Shown here in pieces: positions 44,027 through 54,763 of a stretch of 64,000 bases of DNA. The stretch's first letter is position 1. Each line of letters starts with the position of its first letter. The notes beneath the pieces are model-generated. The model made no database searches, was not told the DNA's origin, and worked only from the letters and a program-made list of their open reading frames with translations. Position numbers and translations under genes: made by a program. The stretch comes from Timaviella obliquedivisa GSE-PSE-MK23-08B (GTDB lineage Bacteria > Cyanobacteriota > Cyanobacteriia > Elainellales > Elainellaceae). The stretch is taken from the NCBI GenBank assembly GCA_019358855.1, contig JAHHII010000011.1, positions 1 to 64,000 on the forward strand, given 5' to 3'.

Positions 44027-44680
44027 ATGAGAAAAATAATTGCTTGCTTTAGCTTAGCCTTAATTCCCTTAATTCTACTTTTATACTTGTCGTCGCCTGT
44101 GAATGCTCAATCGTCCTCTGATCTCAGCCCACAATATAGCTTTCTGTTCTGTCGAGCAGACGACAGTGTTATGGAGGCAACGTTCAAGGTTTCTCCAGAC
44201 GGTATAGACATTCTTGGGTTTCAATATCTTGCTAATCGTCAGCCGTTTGGTTTTAGAGGAACGTTCAACAGTTTTGTTGAGCAGCAGGATTATTTCTCTT
44301 TACCTGTAGAGATTAAATCAGACGCCAATCCAGATAATACCCCAGTAACCTTCGTTCCAAGAAGTGGTCCCTCAAATTACATTCAGGATCTACGGATTTA
44401 TCAGCAGTCTAAGGGTCCTGAAAAGTTTGTTATTGCTGAGATAGATACAGACGGTAATGAACAAAGCTTCCGTGAATTTACGAACTGTGGAGTCAGAAAT
44501 CTAGCGCTCATCAAGCGATCGATTTCTGAACGTTCTCTTGATGCCTATGACTGCCAGTGTGTACAGACTAGCGGCAATCGAATGGCGCTATCAGTTCCGT
44601 TTACCAGCTTAATTGATCAAACAAAGAAATCGTGCAAGTACAGTCGAAGTGGTGGAGAATTAACCTGTAGAAAGCTATAA
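44027..44680 (+). CDS. exported hypothetical protein
   Basis: A 217-residue protein with a Sec signal peptide (CFSLALIPLILLLYLSSPVN, cut near NAQS). The mature part has several Cys (FLFCRAD, FTNCG, DAYDCQCV, KSCKYS, LTCRKL) that could form disulfides, and beta-rich sequence. No family recognised. It is alone between the riboswitch and the CFA synthase gene. It is probably periplasmic or extracellular. Confidence 0.6.
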   Translation: MRKIIACFSLALIPLILLLYLSSPVNAQSSSDLSPQYSFLFCRADDSVMEATFKVSPDGIDILGFQYLANRQPFGFRGTFNSFVEQQDYFSLPVEIKSDANPDNTPVTFVPRSGPSNYIQDLRIYQQSKGPEKFVIAEIDTDGNEQSFREFTNCGVRNLALIKRSISERSLDAYDCQCVQTSGNRMALSVPFTSLIDQTKKSCKYSRSGGELTCRKL

Positions 44681-44894
44681 ATAAAGTTCTTGTTTGTACA
44701 TTCCCATCGCTTAACTAAATACTATTACATCACTTAGCTCTGCTTCGATATCCGTTAAACGCTGAACATTGAAAAAGGTTGAGAGCCTGTCTGCAATCTA
44801 CACATCGCCGGAAACAACTCCAATGAACGATGGATAAAGTCAAGCTCAAGACCTACTCTAAATCCAACGATAAAGTCAGGTTTCATTAGCCTAG

Positions 44895-46190
<1,296 letters not shown>

Positions 46191-46242
46191 CAACTATCCC
46201 AATCGGCTTAGTTTAAGAGATTCTGCCTAGAAATGCAAAAAA

Positions 46243-46262
46243 GGTGCGTTTAATAACGCACC
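46243..46262 (-). terminator. rho-independent terminator of the PEP-CTERM gene
   Basis: ggtgcgtt-taat-aacgcacc, followed on the minus strand by ttttttgc. It lies 34 bases after the PEP-CTERM stop. It may also act on the CFA synthase transcript from the other side. The same stem ends the tmRNA. Confidence 0.8.
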
Positions 46263-46296
46263 TCTAGGAATAACTCATCAACCTTTTTAGAAATGA

Positions 46297-47118
46297 CTAA
46301 GCTTCACAAGTCTCTTGCCTACGCTTCTTTTTGAAGCGGAGAGCCGCTAACCCTGTAATCATCAATGCACCGATTGTCGCAGGTTCAGGAACCTTTCGGG
46401 TTGGTGGCGGTGGAGTAACAGGAGGAACAAACAAAATAGATTTACCCGTTCCACTGGTACCTAAGGATGTTCCTGAAATACTTTGGTAGCGTACACCCAA
46501 GTTAGATAGCGAGAAACTATTGATTGCACCATTCAGGGTAAGGCTTGCCAGAAAGCTTCCTTGTTGAAACGATCCAGGTAGCGACTGATTGTTGTTCACA
46601 CCGCCGTTCTGTCCACCCTGACAGGTGTTACCATCGTTGTAACATACATCAATATCCCCAAATTGATTGGGAAGGGATCCATTTAGGTGCCCGTTGGTGA
46701 ATAAGCCGGAAGAACTCGCGGCAGTTTCTTCTTTATCAGTATTAAATCCCAAACCGGAAACTCTAGAACCAATTGCGCCACTAGACGTGTTTTTAAGCAC
46801 AATCTCAAACTGAGCAATCGTTTGCGCTACCGTCGTTGTGACAGCGCTTTTCCCTTTGCCTGTCGTAGTGGTGCTTGAAGTGGGAGCAAAGCCCAGAAAC
46901 TTGAATGTGGCTTCTGAGGTTAAGCCTGAAACAGTTTGAGTGGAAACGTTTCCGTCAAATTTCACAGTGAAAGACTTGTTAAGGTCTTCAGTGCTTACTC
47001 CTACAGTGTTATTGGTAAAAGAAAAGGCTGATGCAGAAGAGGCAAACCCAGTTAAACAGATTGAGGCGATCGCCAATCCCGACAATCCAACTGTTAGATT
47101 TTTCAATGACTTTGACAT
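46297..47118 (-). CDS. PEP-CTERM sorting-domain protein
   Basis: A 273-residue secreted protein. The signal peptide is at residues 1-31 (GLSGLAIASICLTGFASSAS). The body is Ser/Thr/Gly/Asn-rich and beta-like (VKFDGNVSTQTVSGLTSEAT, FLASLTLNGAINSFSLSNLG). The C-terminus holds KVPEPATIGALMITGLAALR followed by a basic tail, the PEP-CTERM signal processed by exosortase. These proteins reach the cell surface or exopolysaccharide. A Thr/Gly insert (TTTTGKGKSAVTTT) is probably a loop. No exosortase gene is in view. Confidence 0.88.
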   Translation of the reverse strand: MSKSLKNLTVGLSGLAIASICLTGFASSASAFSFTNNTVGVSTEDLNKSFTVKFDGNVSTQTVSGLTSEATFKFLGFAPTSSTTTTGKGKSAVTTTVAQTIAQFEIVLKNTSSGAIGSRVSGLGFNTDKEETAASSSGLFTNGHLNGSLPNQFGDIDVCYNDGNTCQGGQNGGVNNNQSLPGSFQQGSFLASLTLNGAINSFSLSNLGVRYQSISGTSLGTSGTGKSILFVPPVTPPPPTRKVPEPATIGALMITGLAALRFKKKRRQETCEA

Positions 47119-47437
47119 AGGTGTTTAGGGTTCCTTATCTAGTAACTTGGGAAACAGGTAGAACATTCTGACTCAGTACTAGACGATGGGTATCGAATAA
47201 TACTCAGACAATTGTCCCCATACTGACACAAGAACTAACTAACTATATTCTTTTTACAAAAACTTTATCTAGCGTTTGCCTGCCAAGATGATTTCTGACA
47301 GATGAGTCAGAAATCAGTAAAGCCAGATCTTGACAAAGGCTTTTGTTTAAGCATTCGACCGAAAGCGTGTCCACAAGAGCCGAGCGATTCGGAACAAATA
47401 TTTGTTTTTTGAAGGAACTCTTAGTCAGGGACAGACC
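47119..47437. other. intergenic region with a 10-bp-stem hairpin
   Basis: Promoter region of the PEP-CTERM gene. gatttctgac at 47290-47299 is perfectly inverted at 47306-47315; it may end the dehydrogenase transcript on the minus strand, though 120 bases after the stop and without a T run. No gene seen. Confidence 0.5.
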
Positions 47438-48916
47438 TTAAGCAACATCGATTCGGTAGATTACGCCCTTATCACTGTCGCTGGAGAAATTCGTCAGATA
47501 AAGGTTGTTCTTTTCATCTTGTCCAAAGGTAGAAATGAGATAGGGAGAATCTACAAGCAGTTGATTTTCCCAGGTGCCAGCGGAAGTTTGGCGGAGTCCC
47601 CAAACTTTGCCGCTGACAAAATCGCCGTAGACGTAGGTACCTTGCAGCCCAGCGATCGCATTCCCGCGATAAACATAGCCACCTGTAATAGACCGCCCTT
47701 CGTCACGGTCATAGACAAAAACCGGGGGCGTTAAGCCTGTTTTGTTAACCACTTTGCTGTCATCAGGATAAGGCGTGTTGCCCTCTAATAAATTCCAGCC
47801 GTAGTTCTGTCCGCCAGCGCTGCCGGGTTGAAAGTTAATTTCTTCGTAACGATTTTGCCCAACATCGGCAGTGTAAAGGTTCCCAGTAGGCGCATCGATC
47901 GAGAAACGCCACGGGTTACGCAATCCTAATGACCAAATTTCATCGCGCACATTATTTTGGGGGTCGCTGGCTGCGCCAAAAGGATTGGTGCTCGGAATGG
48001 CATAGGGATTGGCGCTCGGAGATTCCACATCAAGGCGGAGGATTTTGCCTAAAAGGGATTGAGGATTCTGAGCATTGCCATTTGGGTCACCCCCGCCGCC
48101 GCCATCGCCTGTTGAAATGTAAAGGTAGTTGTTGGCATCAAAGGCAAGCTGTCCGCCATAGTGGTTTTGAGCACCCGGATGAGGAATGGTGAGCAGAATT
48201 TGTTCACTGGCTTCAATGGCATCGTTAGGATTGGTAGCACTAGTTTGGAAACGAGAGATCACGATATCTCCGTTTTTATTGGTGTAGTCTACGTAAAAGC
48301 GACGAGTGGTGGAATAACTCAATGGAAAGGCAACACTAGCAAGTCCTTGTTCGCTAGCAGTAGAAACGCGATCGCTAATATCTAAAAAAACTTTAGGTTT
48401 GCCGTTCTCAATAATTTGAATTTTGCCTGCTTTCTCCGTTACAAATAGGCGATCGCTGCCATCGCCCGCATTCGTTACAAAAGTGGGTTCTATTAACCCT
48501 GTTGCTACTGGAGTTAACTTAATTTTAGGCAGATTGGCAAGAGGAAGGGGGAGAGAGGAAGGGTCGCCGCTCTGGATAGAAGTAGCAGTCAGGATAAGGC
48601 GATAACGGGTATTACTTTTGTTAGAGAAACTGCGAACGTAGTAGGTGCCACTGTCCAGGGTACGGTCGATCGCTTCTGACCGTTTGCCCCGCAGCGCCGA
48701 GGTTTGCAGAACTTTGCCCTGGCGATCGAGCAGTTGCACATCAGCATTGCGTTTCAGCTTATCCATCACTAGGCTAAAGCGGCTGCGGCTTTTGAGCGTG
48801 ACTCTGTAGTAATCCTCTGGGTCATTTCCTCCGACCGAGTTTCGTAGAACTTGGCGGCGATCGGACAAATTAATTTTTGTCGCCGTCTTTAGAGTGTTGC
48901 CTACATCTTTTGCCAT
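47438..48916 (-). CDS. PQQ-type glucose/sorbosone dehydrogenase-like protein
   Basis: A 492-residue protein with two parts. Residues 1-110 form a pre-peptidase C-terminal-like beta domain (DPEDYYRVTLKSRSRFSLVM, SGTYYVRSFSN). Residues 130-490 form a six-bladed propeller of the soluble glucose dehydrogenase type (LFVTEKAGKIQIIENGKPKV, YVDYTNKNGDIVISRF, YISTGDGGGGGDPNGNAQNP, LGLRNPWRFSID). The His in HPGAQNHYGG matches a catalytic position. No Sec signal is evident; export may use another route. Substrate unknown. It is not in an operon with the cysteine synthase gene 26 bases upstream. Confidence 0.82.
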   Translation of the reverse strand: MAKDVGNTLKTATKINLSDRRQVLRNSVGGNDPEDYYRVTLKSRSRFSLVMDKLKRNADVQLLDRQGKVLQTSALRGKRSEAIDRTLDSGTYYVRSFSNKSNTRYRLILTATSIQSGDPSSLPLPLANLPKIKLTPVATGLIEPTFVTNAGDGSDRLFVTEKAGKIQIIENGKPKVFLDISDRVSTASEQGLASVAFPLSYSTTRRFYVDYTNKNGDIVISRFQTSATNPNDAIEASEQILLTIPHPGAQNHYGGQLAFDANNYLYISTGDGGGGGDPNGNAQNPQSLLGKILRLDVESPSANPYAIPSTNPFGAASDPQNNVRDEIWSLGLRNPWRFSIDAPTGNLYTADVGQNRYEEINFQPGSAGGQNYGWNLLEGNTPYPDDSKVVNKTGLTPPVFVYDRDEGRSITGGYVYRGNAIAGLQGTYVYGDFVSGKVWGLRQTSAGTWENQLLVDSPYLISTFGQDEKNNLYLTNFSSDSDKGVIYRIDVA

Positions 48917-48942
48917 GGTCGTGCCCCAGCGCGTCGTTTCAA

Positions 48943-49917
48943 TTAACCTGGCTTCAACCCTTTTGATTTAAGCCATTCCTGATTAAACAACCTCGACTGA
49001 TAGCGAGCGCCACCATCGCAAAGGACTGTAACAATAGTGTGTCCTGCACCCATTTGTTTAGCCAAGGCGATCGCCGCACCTACATTAATGCCAACCGAGC
49101 CACCCATAAATAAGCCATCCTCTCGCATCAATTGATACACCACCCGCAGTGCCTCGGGGTCATCAATTTGTATGGCATCGTCGATCGGCACCCCTGCCAA
49201 ATTCGCTGTCACTCGACTATTGCCAATTCCTTCCGTAACAGAACTCCCCTCAGCATGAATTTCTCCAGTTTTCGCATAGCTATATAAGCCGCTGCCCATC
49301 GGGTCTGCCAACACGCATTTCACGTTGGGATTTTTCTCCTTAAGCAACAGCGCTACGCCTCCATAGGTTCCCCCAGTTCCAGTAGCCGACACCCAAGCGT
49401 CAACCTTGCCTTCAGTTTGCTGCCAAATCTCCATCCCAGTCGTTTCGTAATGCGCTTGTCGGTTGGCAAGGTTATCGAACTGGTTTGCCCATACCGCGTT
49501 TTCCATTTCCTCCGCCACTCTGCCCGACAACCGCACATAGTTATTAGGGTCTTTGTAAGGGACTGCCGGAACCGTCCGAACCTCTGCACCCAGCGTTCGC
49601 AGCAAGTCAATTTTTTCTTGAGATTGCGTGTCTGGAATAATAATTAGGCACTTGTAGCCCTTAGCATTGCAAATATGGGCTAAGCCAATCCCTGTATTGC
49701 CTGCGGTGCCCTCTACAACTGTGCCACCAGGCTTTAGGATTCCTCTTTTTTCTGCATCTTCAATGATGTAAAGAGCAGCCCGATCTTTAACCGAGCCACC
49801 CGGATTCAGGAATTCTGCCTTACCTAAAATTTCGCAACCCGTTTCTTCGCTAAAGCTATTTAAACGAATTAGGGGCGTATTGCCCACGGCACCTACAAAA
49901 CCTTGTCTAATGTCCAT
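48943..49917 (-). CDS. cysK: cysteine synthase (O-acetylserine sulfhydrylase)
   Basis: A 324-residue PLP enzyme. It has TPLIRLNSFSE at the start, the PLP Lys in NPGGSVKDRAALYII, the substrate loop EGTAGNTGIGLA and a phosphate loop (SATGTGGTYGG). It makes cysteine from O-acetylserine and sulfide, downstream of the sulfate uptake genes at 14-17 kb. Length matches CysK, and a CysM or cystathionine-beta-synthase-like specificity cannot be excluded. The dehydrogenase gene follows after 26 bases on the same strand. Confidence 0.9.
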   Translation of the reverse strand: MDIRQGFVGAVGNTPLIRLNSFSEETGCEILGKAEFLNPGGSVKDRAALYIIEDAEKRGILKPGGTVVEGTAGNTGIGLAHICNAKGYKCLIIIPDTQSQEKIDLLRTLGAEVRTVPAVPYKDPNNYVRLSGRVAEEMENAVWANQFDNLANRQAHYETTGMEIWQQTEGKVDAWVSATGTGGTYGGVALLLKEKNPNVKCVLADPMGSGLYSYAKTGEIHAEGSSVTEGIGNSRVTANLAGVPIDDAIQIDDPEALRVVYQLMREDGLFMGGSVGINVGAAIALAKQMGAGHTIVTVLCDGGARYQSRLFNQEWLKSKGLKPG

Positions 49918-50007
49918 ATCAATTTCCTGATTTCTGCCCCTGACAAGATTCTAAGGCTTTGTCGGAGTTATGCCCTCATTCATCAGGGGAGATGGCAAAG
50001 CACCACG

Positions 50008-50217
50008 TTAATCTTCTGTTATTTCTACCAAGTCTTCTAAGGTAGCTTCTAAAACACGGGCGATTTTATAGACAATTGATAAGTCAACAGTATTGAGAAT
50101 GTTTTGAGAGTAGTCCTCGACGGTTGCATATTGAACGCCAGCATAATTGGCGATCTCTTCAAGCGTCCAGCCTTTTGCGTCTGCCAACTCTTGAATTCGT
50201 AACTTAACATGACCCAT
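50008..50217 (-). CDS. small XRE-type helix-turn-helix protein
   Basis: A 69-residue Cro/C1-type regulator from ATG 50217, where MGHVKLRIQELADAKGWTLE begins; the frame to 50265 adds residues with no support. The helix-turn-helix is IQELADAKGWTLEEIANYAG, then VQYATVEDYSQN. The dimer part is very short. It probably regulates a nearby or distant target. No Shine-Dalgarno site is seen. Confidence 0.75.
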   Translation of the reverse strand: MGHVKLRIQELADAKGWTLEEIANYAGVQYATVEDYSQNILNTVDLSIVYKIARVLEATLEDLVEITED

Positions 50218-50451
50218 AACGATAGGAAAAGAATAGATGAATTGGGCAGACTCAGATCTATACATTTATAGTCTAGAATGACCGTAGTCATACCGATTGA
50301 GTCGCTTAATGTTCTAGGGATTGGTCAAGAAAGCGATCGCTTTGTTAAGTATTTGTAACTGTTATTGTGCTCTTGCCCATAAAACATTGCCTACTGGGAT
50401 TAGTAGTGTAGAGTAAGTAAATCTAAAGAAATTCTTAAGCCGGAGGTTGTT

Positions 50452-50661
50452 ATGAGTCCCAGTATGCTACGTCAGTTTTGGTCACTCGTTGAAACAATCT
50501 ATTCGGAAATTCCTTTAGCCCTGGATGACAACAGCCTGATCCAGTGGCTATTGCGACAGATGCGTGCTCGTCGCCTCCTCAATGCCGAGGAAACTGATCT
50601 CCTAGTTCACTATATCCACGATCGCCTGCCTCTAATTCGCGAATTAGAACAGACAGCCTAG
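50452..50661 (+). CDS. small conserved cyanobacterial protein
   Basis: A 69-residue acidic/basic helical protein (MLRQFWSLVETIYSEIPLAL, LIQWLLRQMRARRLLNAEET). CCGGAGG lies just before ATG 50452, a strong ribosome site, so translation is likely. No known domain. It is free-standing and ends 84 bases before a hairpin terminator. Function unknown. Confidence 0.65.
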   Translation: MSPSMLRQFWSLVETIYSEIPLALDDNSLIQWLLRQMRARRLLNAEETDLLVHYIHDRLPLIRELEQTA

Positions 50662-51055
50662 CATAGCAAATCTCAGTCTGTCGGGTTTTCATGGCAACGT
50701 GTTAATTTAAAATTATTATTAATTCCAACTTAAGAAATCAAACCAAAGGGAGATGCGTAGATGAAAGTTACGTTCCTCCCTTTTTTATTATGTGATGGCA
50801 AGATGTGAAGTTTGATACAAAAGAAAGTTAAAAGAAGTGGAATGTTAGGGGAGCCAGAAGAAATCTTTCCAGAAGCTTCTAGTCAACCTTCTGGGTGCTT
50901 CCGTTGAATTGTCTTAACAGTCATTTATTTTGGTCGAGTAAATGAACTATATTGCTTAAGCAGATTAGAACAGAAGACTTTTAGGCTTTTCTAGAATGAT
51001 TCTAGAAGCATTCTTGTTTGAGATAGTGTCCGTTTTAGTTTTATTGGATTGATAA
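50662..51055. other. intergenic region before the amino-acid importer
   Basis: 394 bases; a terminator-like hairpin at its start and no gene. It presumably carries the importer promoter; I could not see a GTA-N8-TAC NtcA site. Confidence 0.4.
50745..50786 (+). terminator. terminator after the 69-aa gene
   Basis: aaagggag at 50745-50752 pairs with ctcccttt at 50776-50783, with inner atgcgta/tacgt pairing, followed by tttatt. Confidence 0.6.
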
Positions 51056-52153
51056 GTGAGTAAAACACCTATGTATAGATGGAGTTCTGTGCTGCTAGCA
51101 GCAACCCTTTCAGTAGCGGCACTAGCGGGCTGTACAACAGCTCCGACGGGCATATCTGGTTCGCCCGCTGCTGATGCACCCGCAGCTGCGGGTGCACCCA
51201 GTCGCTTAGACACCATTATTTCTCGGGGCAAATTAATCTGTGGGGTAGAAGGAACTATCCCAGGATTCAGCTTTGTAGACTCCAATGGTCAGTACACAGG
51301 CTTAGACGTAGATGTTTGTAAAGCCGTCGCCGCTGCTATCTTTGGTGACCCCGAAAAAGTTGAATATCGCAACTTAGATTCCACTGCTCGCTTCCCGGCT
51401 GTGACTAGCGGCGAAGTCGATATGCTGGCGCGTAACACGACTTGGACGGCTAGCCGCGATGCTGCAGGCGGTAACGGCTTAGAATTCGCGCCGACAACTT
51501 TCTTTGATGGGCAAGGCTTGATGGCGACCACAGCGAGCGGCATCAAATCTTTCAAAGATCTAGACGGCAAAGCAGTTTGTGTCGAAACTGGAACCACGAC
51601 CGAATTGAACCTGGCAAGCCGCGCAACTGAAGCTGGCATTAAGGTTAATGAAGTGAAATTCCAAGATTCAAACGCGAACTTCGCGGCGTATCAAGAAGGG
51701 CGCTGCGAAGCAATTACAACCGATCGCTCTCAACTAGCAGCAAAGCGGACTTCTCTTCCGAACCCAGCAGATAATATTTTGTTGGAAGACGTTCTTTCTA
51801 AAGAACCCTTGGGCCCTGTTACTGTCAATGGCGATTCACGCTGGTTTGATGTCGTTAAATGGGTGACCTACGGGCTCTTCCAAGCCGAAGAGTTTGGGAT
51901 CACTCAAGCCAACGTAGAACAGAAAGTGAACGATAACAGCCCTGATGTCAAGCTCTTCTTAGGCGGAGAGAAGGATTTAGGCAAACAGTTAGGCTTGCCG
52001 AACGATTACATGGTTAATGTCATCAAGGCAGTCGGGAACTACGGCGAAATTTACGAGCGCAATATTGGTTCTGGCTCTGCCCTGAAAATCGATCGGGGCT
52101 TAAACAACCTCTGGACTGAGGGCGGCTTGATGTATTCTCCCCCATTCCGCTAA
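51056..52153 (+). CDS. polar amino-acid ABC transporter binding lipoprotein (NatF/AapJ/BztA-like)
   Basis: A 365-residue solute-binding protein. The signal peptide ends in lipobox ALAGC near residue 25. Then come DTIISRGKLICGVEGTIPGF, TGLDVDVCKAVAAAIFG, the ligand-contact RNTTWTASRDA and EAITTDRSQLAAKR, as in AapJ/BztA. The start is GTG 51056 or ATG 51071. It heads a four-gene importer resembling the cyanobacterial N-II system NatF-NatG-NatH-BgtA for acidic and neutral amino acids. Two hairpins separate it from the permease. Confidence 0.88.
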   Translation: MSKTPMYRWSSVLLAATLSVAALAGCTTAPTGISGSPAADAPAAAGAPSRLDTIISRGKLICGVEGTIPGFSFVDSNGQYTGLDVDVCKAVAAAIFGDPEKVEYRNLDSTARFPAVTSGEVDMLARNTTWTASRDAAGGNGLEFAPTTFFDGQGLMATTASGIKSFKDLDGKAVCVETGTTTELNLASRATEAGIKVNEVKFQDSNANFAAYQEGRCEAITTDRSQLAAKRTSLPNPADNILLEDVLSKEPLGPVTVNGDSRWFDVVKWVTYGLFQAEEFGITQANVEQKVNDNSPDVKLFLGGEKDLGKQLGLPNDYMVNVIKAVGNYGEIYERNIGSGSALKIDRGLNNLWTEGGLMYSPPFR

Positions 52154-52169
52154 AGCGGCAGAGACGTTT

Positions 52170-52222
52170 TAATAGAGCGTCTCTTTCAATCCTGCGAGAG
52201 ACGTTCTCAGCGAACGTCTCTC
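52170..52222 (+). promoter_or_regulatory. paired hairpins between binding protein and permease
   Basis: gagagacgtt at 52196-52205 pairs perfectly with 52213-52222; a first hairpin at about 52170-52188 uses the same agagacg/cgtctct arms. Hairpins at this place often lower downstream expression or protect the upstream message, giving more binding protein than permease. Confidence 0.65.
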
Positions 52223-52267
52223 TGCTCTGACTCAAAGACAAGAAAGGTAATTGGCAGGAGCCGACCT

Positions 52268-53425
52268 ATGGATGGCAGCGAAAAGGTTCCTATTTGGCGA
52301 GATGAGCGCTATGTGCAAATTGCGTTTCAGGCGATCGTATTGCTCATTATTATTGCTGTGGCGCATCTCTGTTTCAGCAATATGCTTAACAACCTGAAAC
52401 AGCAAGGACGACAGTTTAATTTTGGGTTTTTGCTCAGTCAGTCAGGTTTTAATATTGGAGAAACGCTGGTTCCTTATGACACCACATCTCCTTACTACTG
52501 GGCGTTTTTTGTTAGTTTTTTGAATGCCTTGCGCTTAATCTTGGTAGGGATTGTCGCTACGACGGTGCTGGGCGTTGTTGCCGGGATTGCCAGCTTTTCA
52601 GATAACTGGCTGCTGCGCAAATTAAATTTGGTTTATGTCGAAGTGGTTCGCAACACGCCGCTTTTACTTCAGTTATTTGTTTGGTATTTTGCAGTATTTT
52701 TTGGGTTTTCAGATAAAGGTAAAACCTCCCAGCTACCCGGTTCAATTTTTGTCAGTAAGAAGGGAATTGTGATTCCTTGGCCAGCAAGTTCGCCATTGCT
52801 AGGCATTTTGTTAGGAATTTTGCTAGCAGGAGCGATCGCAGCATATTTTATTTGGAAGCGCCGCATCACCCGCATGGAAGAGCAGGGCGCATCGGGTCAG
52901 CAAGAGCAACTTATTTTACTTAGTATGGCGACGGTAGGTCTTTTAGTGGTGCTGTTTGGGCTGGGCTGGGAAATGCCCAGAATGGCAGAAGGCAACGTCG
53001 AAGGCGGCTTACGAGTGTCGGTAGAGTACGGGGCAATGTTATTTGGGCTCGTGTTTTACACAGGCGCTTTCATTGCCGAAATTGTGCGGGCAGGCATTCA
53101 ATCAGTCTCTAAGGGACAGTGGGAGGCTGCTCGGGCTTTGGGGTTGCCGACCAGTTCGGCGATGCGGTTGGTGGTTTTTCCCCAAGCGCTACGAGTGATT
53201 TTGCCTTCGTTGAGCAGTCAGTACATCAATCTGGCAAAGAACTCTAGCTTGGCGTTGGCGATCGGTTATCCCGAAATTTTTGCGACGGCTCAAACGACGC
53301 TAAACCAGTCAGGACGACCCGTTGAGGTAATTCTGCTGATCATGGCGATTTACTTATCCATCACTCTATTTATTTCATTGGTGATGAACACCTTAAACCG
53401 TTTGGTGCAGTTTAGAGAACGGTAA
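52268..53425 (+). CDS. amino-acid ABC permease (NatG/AapQ/BztB-like)
   Basis: A 385-residue permease. The N-terminal region has YWAFFVSFLNALRLILVGI and EVVRNTPLLLQLFVWYFAVF, the HisM-type signature. A large insert with extra spans (ILLGILLAGAIAAYFIWKRR) is typical of AapQ/BztB. The C-terminal docking loop is GQWEAARALGLPTSSAMRLV. About eight spans. It pairs with the next gene. Confidence 0.9.
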   Translation: MDGSEKVPIWRDERYVQIAFQAIVLLIIIAVAHLCFSNMLNNLKQQGRQFNFGFLLSQSGFNIGETLVPYDTTSPYYWAFFVSFLNALRLILVGIVATTVLGVVAGIASFSDNWLLRKLNLVYVEVVRNTPLLLQLFVWYFAVFFGFSDKGKTSQLPGSIFVSKKGIVIPWPASSPLLGILLGILLAGAIAAYFIWKRRITRMEEQGASGQQEQLILLSMATVGLLVVLFGLGWEMPRMAEGNVEGGLRVSVEYGAMLFGLVFYTGAFIAEIVRAGIQSVSKGQWEAARALGLPTSSAMRLVVFPQALRVILPSLSSQYINLAKNSSLALAIGYPEIFATAQTTLNQSGRPVEVILLIMAIYLSITLFISLVMNTLNRLVQFRER

Positions 53426-53482
53426 ACCCTTAACCTGATCCAGTTCTAGGTCTTAGATTTAGTTTTGAGAGTAATTGCTGCC

Positions 53483-54694
53483 ATGACAACTGCCCATCCT
53501 TCAACTGCTTCACCACCGCCTATTGCTCAAGTAGGGGCGATCGCCTGGGTTCGCAAAAACTTATTTAGCAACTGGTTCAACACCCTGCTTACTCTCGTTT
53601 TGGTGCTAGTGCTGAGTAGAACCTTGCTAGGGTTTTTGTCCTGGGCAACGACACAAGCCAAATGGCAGTTAATTCCAGCCAACTTGTCATTGTTTTTTAT
53701 TGGGCGCTATCCCGTGGGTCAAATGTGGCGTATTTGGAGCGTTTTAGCTCTAATCGCGGCTCTAGGGGGATTTAGCTGGGGAGTGTTATCCCGCAATGTG
53801 CCTCGACTCTTTAGCCGGACGACGCTGATTCTGTTTGGATTAGTGGCAGCGATCGCCGTTCTTATGCCTACCCCTGTACCGTTCCGAATTTTGCTATTGG
53901 CGATCGAGGGTTTAGTGCTGGCAACCACCTGGGGCGGACGCATTGCCGGACACCGTATTCCCAAGCTGGGACAATGGCTGGCTTTTGCCTGGTCGTTCTC
54001 CTTTCTAATCGTCTGGTGGCTGATTGCTGGTGGTCTAGGACTAACGCCCGTAGGAACCAGCAACTGGGGTGGCTTAATGCTGACTGTGTTCATGGCTGTA
54101 GTCAGCATCTTGTTGTGCTTTCCCCTAGGAATTTTGCTGGCATTGGGGCGACAGAGTAGCTTGCCTGTCATTCGCGGACTTTCAGTAGCGTTTATTGAGG
54201 TGGTGCGGGGCGTGCCGCTCATTGCCCTACTTTTTGTGGGTTCTAATATGATTCCGCTATTTTTGCCCCCTAGCATCCGCCCTAACTTGGTCGTTCGAGC
54301 CATCATTGGCTTAACGCTGTTTAGCTCGGCATATCTAGCAGAAAATGTCCGAGGCGGCTTACAGTCAATTCCAAGAGGGCAGTCGGAGGCAGCCAACGCA
54401 TTGGGCTTGAATCCGGGGCTAACTACAGCACTCATTGTTTTGCCTCAAGCACTCAAGGTTTCGATTCCGGCAATGGTGGGTCAGTTTATTAGTTTGCTGC
54501 AAGACACAACCCTGGTTTCAATTTTAGGGTTGTTTGACCTGCTAGGCATTAGCCGCACAGTTTTGGCTAACCCACAGTTTATTGGACGTTATGCAGAGGC
54601 GTACATTTTCATTGGCATTATTTACTGGGTTTTTTGTTATGCCATGTCTGTAGGCAGTCGTCAGATTGAAAAGCAGTTGAATACAGAGCATTAA
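53483..54694 (+). CDS. amino-acid ABC permease (NatH/AapM/BztC-like)
   Basis: A 403-residue permease from ATG 53483; TTG 53465 is an alternative. It has several extra N-terminal spans (LLTLVLVLVLSRTLLGFLSW, IAHR-like loops), then VEVVRGVPLIALLFVGSNMI and the docking loop GQSEAANALGLNPGLTTALI. The three-copy tacagagcat repeat starts inside its last codons. It completes the channel with the preceding permease. Confidence 0.9.
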   Translation: MTTAHPSTASPPPIAQVGAIAWVRKNLFSNWFNTLLTLVLVLVLSRTLLGFLSWATTQAKWQLIPANLSLFFIGRYPVGQMWRIWSVLALIAALGGFSWGVLSRNVPRLFSRTTLILFGLVAAIAVLMPTPVPFRILLLAIEGLVLATTWGGRIAGHRIPKLGQWLAFAWSFSFLIVWWLIAGGLGLTPVGTSNWGGLMLTVFMAVVSILLCFPLGILLALGRQSSLPVIRGLSVAFIEVVRGVPLIALLFVGSNMIPLFLPPSIRPNLVVRAIIGLTLFSSAYLAENVRGGLQSIPRGQSEAANALGLNPGLTTALIVLPQALKVSIPAMVGQFISLLQDTTLVSILGLFDLLGISRTVLANPQFIGRYAEAYIFIGIIYWVFCYAMSVGSRQIEKQLNTEH

Positions 54695-54753
54695 AAATAC
54701 AGAGCATCAAAAGTACAGAGCATTGAATGAGAGCACTAATCATAGAGCACTAA
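54682..54753 (+). repeat. tandem repeats between permease and ATPase genes
   Basis: tacagagcat occurs three times at 54682, 54698 and 54714 (period 16), the first inside the permease stop region; gagcactaa follows twice at 54731 and 54745. Confidence 0.85.
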
Positions 54754-54763
54754 CATAGGGAGA

